DNA from: Bacteroidales bacterium UBA4347
GTDB lineage: Bacteria > Bacteroidota > Bacteroidia > Bacteroidales > P3
DNA length: 12,241 nt
Direction: 5' to 3'
NCBI GenBank assembly: GCA_002394185.1
Contig: DGTB01000006.1
Coordinates: 1-12,241, forward strand
Below, piece after piece: positions 5,839 to 12,241 of this stretch. The notes beneath the pieces are model-generated. The model did not search any database. It was not told the origin of the DNA and saw only the letters and a list, made by a program, of their open reading frames with translations. The position numbers were made by a program, and so were the translations under genes. Each line of letters begins with the position of its first letter. The first letter of the stretch is position 1.

Positions 5839-6314
5839 TGTTTTTTTTTGCGTGTGTCTTCTTCGTCGTTGCTATGGCGGAGATGCTTAATGTAGATTTC
5901 AATGCTCTTCAGTCCCCAGTTGATGAGGATGATGACGGTGACCGCGATGAGGGCTTCAACCCACATGCCGTAGCCGCAGAGGCATCCCACAGCGGCGGAG
6001 CACCATATGGTGGCTGCCGAGGAAAGGCCGTGGATGGTCAGTCCGTTCTTCATGATGACGCCGGCGCCGAGGAAACCAATGCCCGTCACCACCTGCGAGA
6101 GCACACGGAGGTTGTCGTTGTTCACCGGCCCGCCTGCCACCCGGGCGCCCATGATGACGCTCTCGCTGATGAGAATGAAAATGCAGGCACCAACGGCCAC
6201 CAGCGAGTTGGTGGTCAGTCCGGCCTGGCGCTGTTTCAGCTCGCGCTGCGTGCCGATGATGATGCCTGCTGCCAAAGCGCAGGCCAGGCGGAATATGAAT
6301 ATTTCGATGGGCAT
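5835..6314 (-). CDS. MgtC/SapB family inner-membrane protein
   Basis: The 159-aa protein has several hydrophobic segments (about 5-22, 36-55, 72-88, 96-114 and 118-135) and the conserved MgtC family blocks. These are RLACALAAGIIIGTQRE (9-25) with the RE motif, AGLTTNSLVAVGA (31-43) and VVTGIGFLGAGVIMKNG (75-91). LSSAATIWCSAAVGCLCG (97-114) completes the set. In Salmonella and Mycobacterium MgtC supports growth in low magnesium and in macrophages and inhibits the F-type ATPase. The function of gut Bacteroidota members is less clear, and this protein lacks the longer C-terminal ACT-like domain of true virulence MgtC. It begins 15 bp after rsmI. Its last codons (DTRKKKQ) are encoded across an A9 run, and its TGA overlaps the ATG of the lipoprotein gene. 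Confidence 0.9.
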   Translation of the reverse strand: MPIEIFIFRLACALAAGIIIGTQRELKQRQAGLTTNSLVAVGACIFILISESVIMGARVAGGPVNNDNLRVLSQVVTGIGFLGAGVIMKNGLTIHGLSSAATIWCSAAVGCLCGYGMWVEALIAVTVIILINWGLKSIEIYIKHLRHSNDEEDTRKKKQ

Positions 6315-6329
6315 AACGACAAAAAAATA

Positions 6330-6998
6330 TTATTCCTTCCCGGCAAGGACCACTACTATCTCGCCCTTCACATCCTTCTGACGGAAGTGTTCCAAGACCT
6401 CTGCAACAGTGCCTCTGGCAGTCTCGGCGTGGAGCTTGCTGATTTCACGGCTGACAGAGACCTGGCGGTCGGGGCCGACGGCTTCGACAAGCTGTTCCAG
6501 CAACTTCACCAATCGGAACGGGCTCTCGTAGATAATCATCGTGCGAGTCTCGTCGGCAAGGGCGTTGACGGCCGTCTGGCGACCCTTCTTATGAGGCAGG
6601 AACCCCAGAAAGACAAAACGGTCGCACGGCAATCCGCTGTCGATGAGAGCCGGCACAAATGCCGTTGCTCCAGGCAGACACTCCACCTCGATGCCTTCCT
6701 TCACGGCCTCGCGCACCAGCAGGAATCCCGGGTCGCTGATGCCGGGAGTGCCGGCATCGGTCACCACGGCGATGGTCGTGCCCCCCTTCAAACGCTCCAC
6801 CAGGCCGGCAACGGTCTGGTGCTCGTTGAAGATGTGGTAGCTCTGCAATGGGGTGTCGATGCCATAGTGCTGCAACAGCACACGGCTCGTACGAGTGTCC
6901 TCGGCCAGGATAAGGTCGACAGACTTGAGAACCTCGACGCCACGATAGGTCATGTCGCCGAGGTTCCCAACGGGTGTCGGAACTAAAAAGAGTTTCAT
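6330..6998 (-). CDS. rsmI: 16S rRNA (cytidine-1402-2'-O)-methyltransferase RsmI
   Basis: This 222-aa member of the tetrapyrrole-methylase-like SAM enzymes adds the 2'-O-methyl group to C1402 in the decoding centre of 16S rRNA, working with RsmH. The diagnostic blocks are in order: FLVPTPVGNLGD (4-15), LAEDTRTSRV (31-40), VVTDAGTPGISDPG (78-91) and CLPGATA (107-113). ESPFR follows later in the chain. It is shorter than E. coli RsmI (about 286 aa) and lacks the extra C-terminal domain; compact forms like this are usual in Bacteroidota. Its ATG shares one base with the yebC stop (TAATG), so translation is probably coupled. Together with trmB and yebC it makes this part of the operon a translation-fidelity cluster. 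Confidence 0.95.
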   Translation of the reverse strand: MKLFLVPTPVGNLGDMTYRGVEVLKSVDLILAEDTRTSRVLLQHYGIDTPLQSYHIFNEHQTVAGLVERLKGGTTIAVVTDAGTPGISDPGFLLVREAVKEGIEVECLPGATAFVPALIDSGLPCDRFVFLGFLPHKKGRQTAVNALADETRTMIIYESPFRLVKLLEQLVEAVGPDRQVSVSREISKLHAETARGTVAEVLEHFRQKDVKGEIVVVLAGKE

Positions 6999-7738
6999 TA
7001 TTCTTCCTCGAAATCGTCGGGGATTTCCATGTCGTGGTAGACGTTGGTCACGTCATCGTCCTCCTCGAGGATACTGATAACCTTCATGACCTTGCGGATA
7101 GTATCCTCATCAACCTGACGCAGCGTGTTGGGGATGCGCTGAAGTTCGGCGCTCTCACACTCGATACCCTTCTGCTCGAGCATCTTCACCATGTTGCCGA
7201 AGTCCTCGTAGGCGGTATAGAGGGTCAGGTACTCGTCGTCGACCTCCATCTCTTCCAGGCCGCCGTCAATGAGTTCCATCTCAAGTTCATCAATGTCCAT
7301 CTCGGGCTTGCGGGGCACCACAAAGACGCCCTTGCGGGTGAAGAGGAAAGCAAGGCTGCCGTTGGTCTCGAGGGTGCCACCGTTCTTATTCATGATGGCT
7401 TTGACGTTGGCAACAGTACGGTTGTTGTTGTCGCTGAGGGCCTCGATGAAGAGGGCGATACCATGGCTCACGTGGCACTCGAAGGTAAGCTCCTGCATCT
7501 GGGCGGCGTCCTTGTCGTTGGCCTTGTTTATAGAGCGCTGCAGCGTGTCCTTGGGCATGTTGCAACCACGGGCGTTCTGGATGAGCAGACGCAGACGGGG
7601 GTTGCTGTCGGGATCGGCACCACCCTCGCGCACGGCGATGGTGACCTGCTTCAGAATGTTGCTCCACTGCTTCGAGCGCTTGGCATCGGCAGCTCCTTTG
7701 GCTCTTTTAATTTTTGACCATTTGTTGTGTCCTGACAT
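6998..7738 (-). CDS. yebC: YebC/PmpR/TACO1 family protein
   Basis: The 246-aa length is normal for the family. The N-terminal signature MSGHNKWSKIKRAKGAADAKR is intact. The blocks IAVREGGADPDSNPRLRLLI and MPKDTLQRSINKA follow, then the central SHGIALFIEALSDNNNRTVANVKAIMNKNGG and GSLAFLF segments. Members were first described as transcriptional regulators (PmpR). More recent work on YebC and mitochondrial TACO1 points to relief of ribosome stalling on proline-rich sequence. Acidic residues crowd the C-terminus (IPDDFEEE). It lies 29 bp after trmB with no TAnnTTTG box between them, and it overlaps rsmI by one base. Assignment to the family is secure; which of the two reported activities applies here cannot be read from sequence. 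Confidence 0.95.
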   Translation of the reverse strand: MSGHNKWSKIKRAKGAADAKRSKQWSNILKQVTIAVREGGADPDSNPRLRLLIQNARGCNMPKDTLQRSINKANDKDAAQMQELTFECHVSHGIALFIEALSDNNNRTVANVKAIMNKNGGTLETNGSLAFLFTRKGVFVVPRKPEMDIDELEMELIDGGLEEMEVDDEYLTLYTAYEDFGNMVKMLEQKGIECESAELQRIPNTLRQVDEDTIRKVMKVISILEEDDDVTNVYHDMEIPDDFEEE

Positions 7739-7767
7739 AATAAATAAGTATTTAGTTTATATTGTTT

Positions 7768-8433
7768 TTAATTGGTTTTCCATTGTATATATGTAATCGG
7801 CATGCCCTGGGCAAGGAACATGCGCTCATAGAAGGTCTGTGTAAGCTTAGCCTCGTCAAACCCCTCGGGCGTGCTGTACAGGTCGTTCGTACTGGCCAAA
7901 ATGCGGCAGTCCTCGTTGGGCAGCACCTCATTGAGGGTATAATCGTAGAGTTCCTGCGAGTCGGTCTTCAGGTGCATGATACTCCCCGGGGCAAGGAAAC
8001 GGCGGTAGGTGGCGAGGAACCGAGGCGATGTGAGACGCTTGTTGGGCTTCTTCAGCTGCGGGTCGCAGAAAGTGATCCATATCTCGCTCACCTCGCCCTC
8101 GGCGAAGAAACGGTCTATCAACTCGATACGCGTGCGGATAAACGCCACGTTCTTCATCTGCTCCTCGTTGCTGGTCTTGGCGCCACGCCACAGGCGGGCG
8201 CCCTTGATATCGACCCCGATGTAGTTGCGTTCGGGATGGATGCGGGCCAACGCGATGGTGTAGTCGCCCTTGCCGCACCCCAGCTCGAGGGTGATGGGGT
8301 TGTCGTTGCCGAACTGCTCGCGCCACTTGCCACGCAAGGCGAACCCCTCCTTCTCCAGTTGCTCGAAACCCACTTGGAAAAGATTGGGGAACGTCAGGTT
8401 CTCGGCGAACCGCTGCAGTTTGTGATGACCCAT
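7768..8433 (-). CDS. trmB: tRNA (guanine-N7)-methyltransferase TrmB
   Basis: This 221-aa enzyme makes m7G46 in the variable loop of tRNAs, using SAM. The Rossmann motif LELGCGKGDYTIALA (49-63) binds SAM, followed by YIGVDIKGARLWRGAK (71-86). The catalytic/tRNA-binding block is WITFCDPQLKKPNKRLTSPRFL (119-140), corresponding to F-P-D-P-W-x-K-K in E. coli. Here the first Pro of that motif is Cys123, an odd substitution. The C-terminal segment around FDEAKLTQTFYERMF matches the family T-x-Y-E-x-x-F/M ending. It lies 26 bp after the HU/SPOR gene and 29 bp before yebC, in the same orientation. Confidence 0.95.
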   Translation of the reverse strand: MGHHKLQRFAENLTFPNLFQVGFEQLEKEGFALRGKWREQFGNDNPITLELGCGKGDYTIALARIHPERNYIGVDIKGARLWRGAKTSNEEQMKNVAFIRTRIELIDRFFAEGEVSEIWITFCDPQLKKPNKRLTSPRFLATYRRFLAPGSIMHLKTDSQELYDYTLNEVLPNEDCRILASTNDLYSTPEGFDEAKLTQTFYERMFLAQGMPITYIQWKTN

Positions 8434-8459
8434 TGTTTATGTTTAGCGTTATGAGTTTA

Positions 8460-10607
8460 TTAGAGTTCCTTGATGACAATATCGCCGTCGTACCAGCTCT
8501 TGATGTGGTTGTAGAGGGCCTCGGCCTTGGTGCGCGTCGGAGCGCTGCCCATACTGACGTAGAACATGTCGTTCTTCTCGATGATATAGGCATCGCAACC
8601 CAGCTCGTGCAGGCGTGCGGTCATCTTGGCAGCGGTATTCTTGTTCAGGTAGAATCCAGCGATGATGTCGAAGCCCTGCTTGCTGTTCTTCTCCACATAG
8701 ACGTAGACCGGAGCATCCTTATCCAGCTGTACCTTCGGTTTGCGGGCCACTGCGGCCTGCTCCGTAGCCTTCACCTGCTGCACCTCGGCCTGGGTACGCT
8801 GCTGTTCGCCGGGCTGGAGGCCCAGTTCCTCGACCAAGCCGTTCAGAATGTCTTCCAGCGCCGTCGCGCTCATCAGTTCTCCCTGCACCATGTGGCGTGC
8901 CACATCGGCATAGGTCTGCTTCAGCCACGGCTCGGCATGCTCATAGACATAGTCCTCATAGGGAATGAAACGCTGCACGGCGAAGCGCGGTCCCAGCAAC
9001 TGCTGCATACGCTCGTCGGCATACTGGCGCACACGGTCCATCATCGGCACGCGGGCATTGCGATAATCGCGTTCTGCCAGGAAGTTGTTGATATAATCAA
9101 CCATGTTGAGACACACGATGTCGCGGCTGCGACCAATCTCGCGGTCGGTGTAAGGTATCATGTCGGGGTTGAAGGTCAAGGCGTTGACAACAGGCACATT
9201 GAGGTGCTTGTCCTTGACCACGGCGGCCGGGGTGTTCTCGGCGGGCGCGCTTCTGCGATGGCCACGGAAGAAGAGGTAGTACACCGCGGCAGCAAAGGCC
9301 AACAGCAGCAGGATGAGCAGCACCCAGAGCAGCCATTTCGAGCCACCCTTCTTGCGCTCTTCTTTCTTTTCTTCCTTGGCCAGCTTGGCAGCGGCCTTCT
9401 CCAGCGCTTTTTCTTCCTTGCGTTTGCGCTTGGCCTCCTTGGCGGCAGCCTTGTCGGCATCGCGGAGCAAACGCTCGTTCTCCTTGTTGACCGTCACGGT
9501 TTCTTTCTCGGTCTTGGCCACTTCCTGTGCCAGCGTGGCCACGCTCTCCACCGCCACGGTCTCGCCCTTGGCGGCCTGCGAGGCGGCCACGGCAGCCAAC
9601 ACGGCGGCCTTCTTCTCGGCCTTGCGGCGCTCCTCGTCAGCCTTCTCCTCGGCACGCTTCATGCTCGCCTGAGCCTGTTTCTCGGCCTTTAGGCGGTTCT
9701 GCTCGGCGCGTTCCTCGGCCTTGCGCATCTCCTCTTCGGCGCGACGACGCTCCTCGGCCTCGCGGCGTTCCTCGCTCTCGCGCTTGTGGGCTGCCAGGCG
9801 CTCCTCCAGCTCCGCGTCCTTCTCGGCACGTTTGCGGAGGCGTGCGCTCTCCTTCTCAGCCTTGGCTTCGGCCTTCAGGCGCTCTTTCTCGGCTTTGGCC
9901 TCCGCCTTGAGCTGGGCCTTGGTCTTGGGCAACTCATCGAGCTTTTTGAGGCTTTCCTTCCACTCCTCGGCGACGGTGGCGGAGCCTCCCTCGGCAAGGG
10001 CGTCCACCACTTCGGGAGCAGACTCTTCCTGCGCGGGTTCCGGTTCGGGTTCGGGCTCGGGTTCAGGGGCCGGAGCGGGCTCGGGTTCAGGCTCGGGCTC
10101 GGGTGCCGGAGCGGGCTTGGGCTCGGGTTTCTTCATAACCGTCACCACAGGTTCTTCCTCGAACTGGGCGAAGGGATCGTCATTGTCGTTGTGCTCGTAG
10201 GTGCGCACTTGTTCCAGCGGAGTCTCGTTGCTGTTGCCGGCCTCTATCACCACGCCCTCGGCCATGTCGAAACCATAGCCGTCGCCAATCTTGGTAATGG
10301 TGCCCAACTCGCCCAGACGGTGCTCGCCGGTGCGTTTGATCTTGTCCGACAGGGCGTCGACATAGTTGCGCCACATCTGCTGCGCCACCTCTTCGTTGAC
10401 ACAGTCGCGGCGGGCAATCTCCTTGACGATGCTGTTGTCGCCGGTAGTGGTCTCGCTATAAACGATACTGCGCGTGGCAGGGTAGTATATGTGGCTGACA
10501 GGGTCGTGGTGCGGATTCTTCACCACACTGTCGAAAGTTCCGATTCCGGGCACTTCCACTTTCTGGCCCTGTTGCAACAACTCAACGATTAATTCGGTTA
10601 TATTCAT
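8460..10607 (-). CDS. HU-like (CCDC81-type)/PE-repeat/coiled-coil/TM/SPOR protein
   Basis: The protein has 715 aa. Residues 1-125 look like the two prokaryotic CCDC81-type HU modules (LLQQGQKVEVPGIGTFDSVV, then a helical part and LGELGTITKIGDGYGF). These are relatives of HU/IHF DNA-binding proteins found mainly in Bacteroidota. Residues 161-192 are a Pro-Glu/Pro-Ala repeat containing a duplicated 12-residue unit (PAPAPEPEPEPE at 165-176 and 177-188). Residues 215-420 are highly charged Ala/Lys/Glu/Arg-rich helix, probably a long coiled coil. One TM segment follows (WLLWVLLILLLLAFAAAVYY, 425-444) with KK and RKKGG before it, so the N-terminal part should be cytoplasmic. The periplasmic part has a helical segment (490-600) and a C-terminal SPOR domain (632-712, GFDIIAGFYLNKNTAAKM...FYVSMGSAPTRTKAEA). 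SPOR domains bind denuded peptidoglycan at the septum. The layout suggests an envelope protein reaching from cytoplasm or nucleoid to the cell wall. It starts 2 bp after the kdsB stop. Confidence 0.88.
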   Translation of the reverse strand: MNITELIVELLQQGQKVEVPGIGTFDSVVKNPHHDPVSHIYYPATRSIVYSETTTGDNSIVKEIARRDCVNEEVAQQMWRNYVDALSDKIKRTGEHRLGELGTITKIGDGYGFDMAEGVVIEAGNSNETPLEQVRTYEHNDNDDPFAQFEEEPVVTVMKKPEPKPAPAPEPEPEPEPAPAPEPEPEPEPEPAQEESAPEVVDALAEGGSATVAEEWKESLKKLDELPKTKAQLKAEAKAEKERLKAEAKAEKESARLRKRAEKDAELEERLAAHKRESEERREAEERRRAEEEMRKAEERAEQNRLKAEKQAQASMKRAEEKADEERRKAEKKAAVLAAVAASQAAKGETVAVESVATLAQEVAKTEKETVTVNKENERLLRDADKAAAKEAKRKRKEEKALEKAAAKLAKEEKKEERKKGGSKWLLWVLLILLLLAFAAAVYYLFFRGHRRSAPAENTPAAVVKDKHLNVPVVNALTFNPDMIPYTDREIGRSRDIVCLNMVDYINNFLAERDYRNARVPMMDRVRQYADERMQQLLGPRFAVQRFIPYEDYVYEHAEPWLKQTYADVARHMVQGELMSATALEDILNGLVEELGLQPGEQQRTQAEVQQVKATEQAAVARKPKVQLDKDAPVYVYVEKNSKQGFDIIAGFYLNKNTAAKMTARLHELGCDAYIIEKNDMFYVSMGSAPTRTKAEALYNHIKSWYDGDIVIKEL
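10032..10127 (-). repeat. Coding Pro-Glu/Pro-Ala repeat with a 36-bp higher-order unit
   Basis: This stretch of the HU/SPOR gene encodes residues 161-192. On the plus strand it appears as GGTTCG/GGCTCG hexamers interrupted by GCCGGAGCGGG, which recurs 36 bp apart. The 12-codon unit is present twice. Such tracts readily gain or lose units by slippage, so length variation between strains is likely. Confidence 0.8.
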
Positions 10608-10609
10608 AA

Positions 10610-11389
10610 TTATTTCTGTGTTTTTCGTTCATTATTTTCCAACACGCGCTCGGCGGCCTCGAGGTCGGCGGGGGTGTCGATGCCTATGTTGGCCGTGGGC
10701 GTCTCGCGGACGGCAATGCTGTAGCCCGCCTCCAGCCAGCGCAGCTGCTCCAGCTTCTCGCTCAGCTCCAGGCGGCTCTGCTGCATGGCGCACACCTCCG
10801 CCAGCACCTGCGGACGGAAGGCGTAGATGCCCACATGCTTGAAGTATTCGCCCTCCTCGAGCCACTGCCCGGGGTCGACATCGCGGCGGTAGGGAATGGC
10901 CTGGCGGCTGAAGTAGAGCGCCTTGCCGGCCGTGGTGCACACCACCTTGACATTGTTGGGCGAGAGGAGCTCGGCAGCGGAGGCGATGCGGGTCTTCAGC
11001 GTGGCGATGGAAACGCTCGCGTCGGCGAAGCATCCGATGAGCATCTGCAGCTGCGCCGATTCGACGAAGGGTTCGTCGCCCTGCAGATTGACCACCACGT
11101 CGTAGCTTTCGCCCTCCGCGGCCAGCCTGCGCACCACCTCGCCGCAGCGGTCGGTGCCACTGCGGTGCTCCGAGGAGGTCATCATGACGCTGCCCTTGCC
11201 GAACACCTGATCCACATGGGCGAAGATGCGCTCGTCGTCCGTAGCCACCACGGCACGCTCGATGCCCTCGGTGGCGCGGGCCGCGGCGTAGGCGTAGTCG
11301 ATGATGGGGCGCCCGCCCAGCAGAGCCAGGGGCTTGCCGGGGAAACGCGTCGAGGCGTAGCGTGCAGGTATGACGGCCAGTGCTTTCAT
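10610..11389 (-). CDS. kdsB: 3-deoxy-manno-octulosonate cytidylyltransferase (CMP-Kdo synthetase)
   Basis: This 259-aa cytoplasmic enzyme activates Kdo with CTP to CMP-Kdo, the donor for the inner core of lipopolysaccharide. The family signature is complete. It includes the nucleotide-binding loop VIPARYASTRFPGKPL (6-21), ATDDERI (49-55) and EHRSGTDR (74-81). QGDEP (103-107) follows, with Asp105 as a metal ligand, and the C-terminal NIGIDTPADL (234-243) has Asp238 as the second metal ligand. It is preceded by an AAGGAG Shine-Dalgarno sequence, uncommon in this phylum, and lies 11 bp after the nucleoside kinase stop. It ends 2 bp before the HU/SPOR start. Next to a SPOR protein it gives the operon an envelope theme. 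Confidence 0.96.
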   Translation of the reverse strand: MKALAVIPARYASTRFPGKPLALLGGRPIIDYAYAAARATEGIERAVVATDDERIFAHVDQVFGKGSVMMTSSEHRSGTDRCGEVVRRLAAEGESYDVVVNLQGDEPFVESAQLQMLIGCFADASVSIATLKTRIASAAELLSPNNVKVVCTTAGKALYFSRQAIPYRRDVDPGQWLEEGEYFKHVGIYAFRPQVLAEVCAMQQSRLELSEKLEQLRWLEAGYSIAVRETPTANIGIDTPADLEAAERVLENNERKTQK

Positions 11390-11393
11390 TGTT

Positions 11394-11399
11394 CTCCTT
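11394..11399 (-). promoter_or_regulatory. Shine-Dalgarno sequence of kdsB
   Basis: The minus strand reads AAGGAG, then 4 nt, then the kdsB ATG. Bacteroidota genes usually lack a Shine-Dalgarno sequence and I saw no comparable one before the other genes here. It supports base 11389 as the kdsB start and may allow initiation independent of the upstream gene. Confidence 0.6.
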
Positions 11400-11400
11400 T

Positions 11401-12024
11401 CTATTCGTCGTTGCCGAAAAGGCTGTTGAATTCGGCGTCGATATTGTTGATAATCACACCGAGGTCGGCGCGGTTCTCCACAAAGTCGTACTCGTCGGTG
11501 TCCACCACGAGCATCTTGCCCTCATAGTTGGCGGCCCAGTTCTCGTAGCGATTGTTGAGGTTGGTCAGGTAGTCGAGGCGGATGCTGCTCTCGTACTGGC
11601 GGCCGCGCTTCTGGATGTGGCGGATGAGCGTGGGCACATCGGCGCGCACATAGATGAGCAGGTCGGGTTTGGGCAGCAGCGCATAGGTCATCTCGAAGAG
11701 CTTGGTGTAGGTAGTCAGGTCGCGGGTGGTCAGCAGACCCATGTCGTGCAGGTTGGGCGCGAAGATGGCGGCATCGTCGTAGAGCGAACGGTCGCGGATG
11801 AAACTCTCGCCCGTGGCCTGCAGCTCCGAGAGCTGCATGATATTGGCATAGAGCGAATACACCATCATGTTGAACGACCAGCGCCGCATGTCCTCATAGA
11901 AGCTGTTGAGGTAGGGATTTTCCTCCGACGGCCCGTAGACCGCACGGTAGCCATAGTGCTTCGACAGCAGCTTGGTCAGCTCCGTCTTTCCCGCTCCGAT
12001 ATTTCCCGAGATTGCTATCTGCAT
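11401..12024 (-). CDS. Deoxynucleoside kinase (dGK/dCK family)
   Basis: This P-loop kinase phosphorylates deoxynucleosides for salvage in the cytoplasm. From ATG 12024 it has 207 aa and begins MQIAISGNIGAGKT, which puts the P-loop (G7-T14) at the extreme N-terminus as is usual in this family. An ATG 12 codons upstream (12060) would add MKRQNVWPEKKY; I consider that less likely because the extension precedes the first beta strand. Later motifs are ENPYLNSFYEDMRRWSF (35-51, substrate pocket) and DRSLYDDA (78-85, catalytic D-R-S). LLIYVRADVPTLIRHIQKRGRQYE (122-145) is the LID region with Arg residues that contact ATP phosphates. The exact base preference (dA, dG or dC) cannot be read by eye. It is the first gene of the minus-strand operon and has the only visible promoter candidate. 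Confidence 0.88.
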   Translation of the reverse strand: MQIAISGNIGAGKTELTKLLSKHYGYRAVYGPSEENPYLNSFYEDMRRWSFNMMVYSLYANIMQLSELQATGESFIRDRSLYDDAAIFAPNLHDMGLLTTRDLTTYTKLFEMTYALLPKPDLLIYVRADVPTLIRHIQKRGRQYESSIRLDYLTNLNNRYENWAANYEGKMLVVDTDEYDFVENRADLGVIINNIDAEFNSLFGNDE

Positions 12025-12107
12025 ATACTTTTTTTCAGGCCACACATTCTGCCTTTTCATTTGAAACAGAATGATATGACGTCATTATACCATAACCTTT
12101 AAGATTG

Positions 12108-12115
12108 CAAATATA
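12108..12115 (-). promoter_or_regulatory. -7 box of the operon promoter
   Basis: The minus strand carries TATATTTG, a perfect TAnnTTTG box. A TTTC (12137-12140), one mismatch from TTTG, lies 21 nt upstream. The predicted start is near 12104, about 80 nt before the kinase ATG at 12024. The leader contains a 10-bp palindrome ATGACGTCAT (12076-12085), which could be a protein-binding site or chance. Confidence 0.55.
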
Positions 12116-12211
12116 CGCATTTTTTTTAATATATAAGAAAAAATATGCTGCCGGACAACCTTTTTCTCCCACCCCTACCCTACCCGACAGGTACCCGATT
12201 CGGCCGTTCTC

Positions 12212-12241
12212 ATATTGTTCTTATATTGTTTACATATTGTT
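12212..12241. repeat. Three ATATTGTT direct repeats with exact 11-bp period at the window edge
   Basis: ATATTGTT occurs at 12212-12219, 12223-12230 and 12234-12241, separated by different triplets, and the window ends on the last base of the third copy. The array may continue beyond. It is preceded by a C-rich run with ACCCCTACCCTACCC (12171-12185). Confidence 0.65.

Noticed and set aside
5715..6986. Plus-strand 423-codon open frame opposite mgtC and rsmI
   Set aside because: Both genes on the other strand have diagnostic motifs throughout; the product of this frame has none.
7739..7767. A separate promoter for yebC in the gap after trmB
   Set aside because: The 29-bp AT-rich gap holds no TAnnTTTG box on the minus strand, so read-through from upstream is more likely.
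8433..9692. Plus-strand 419-codon frame opposite the SPOR gene, and another at 9786-10592
   Set aside because: They mirror the coiled-coil and PE-repeat coding sequence, giving Leu/Gly/His-rich strings with no family signal.
12025..12060. Upstream ATG (12060) as the kinase start
   Set aside because: It adds 12 residues ahead of the first beta strand; family members normally begin at the equivalent of MQIAISGNIG. It remains possible, because the predicted transcript includes it.

Overview
The window looks like chromosome of a fairly GC-rich member of the Bacteroidota, most likely Bacteroidales. Three promoter candidates carry the Bacteroidota -7 box TAnnTTTG. Two of these pair it with a TTTG -33 box at exactly 20 nt. 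Three exported proteins have signal peptides whose predicted cleavage leaves Gln as the first mature residue. One lipoprotein has a C-G-K-D-E surface-export-like signal, and there is a fused HU(CCDC81-like)/SPOR envelope protein of a kind known from this phylum. No species can be named from sequence reading alone.

Left part (1-5385). A truncated exported von Willebrand A protein runs leftward off the window. It is divergent from a secreted papain-type (C1, bleomycin-hydrolase-like) peptidase, which ends in a textbook intrinsic terminator at 2122-2157. A 415-bp intergenic stretch rich in direct and inverted repeats follows. A strong promoter at 2470-2501 then drives a two-gene unit: an unrecognised exported protein made of three degenerate repeats, and a radical SAM protein with a B12-binding-like N-terminal region. 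The radical SAM protein has a CX4CX2C cluster motif and an in-frame run of a 7-bp AT-rich repeat.

Right part (5389-12060, all minus strand). Eight genes are packed head to tail with gaps of 30 bp or less and two overlaps. In transcription order they are a deoxynucleoside kinase, kdsB (CMP-Kdo synthesis for LPS), a 715-aa HU-like/PE-repeat/coiled-coil/TM/SPOR protein, trmB (tRNA m7G46), a YebC/PmpR/TACO1 family translation or regulatory factor, rsmI (16S rRNA 2'-O-methylation), an MgtC/SapB membrane protein, and a small low-GC surface-type lipoprotein. A promoter candidate is visible only upstream of the kinase, so the block reads as one housekeeping operon joining nucleotide salvage, envelope synthesis and division, and translation fidelity. 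It meets the radical SAM gene tail to tail with only 3 bp between stop codons.

The best leads for new biology are: the HU-SPOR protein as a possible nucleoid-to-peptidoglycan tether; the three-repeat exported protein coupled to an atypical radical SAM enzyme; the A9 tract at the mgtC/lipoprotein junction that would fuse the two proteins after a -1 slip; and the intergenic repeat elements at 2268-2336 and 12212-12241. I found no CRISPR array, tRNA, rRNA, insertion sequence or recognisable defence system.
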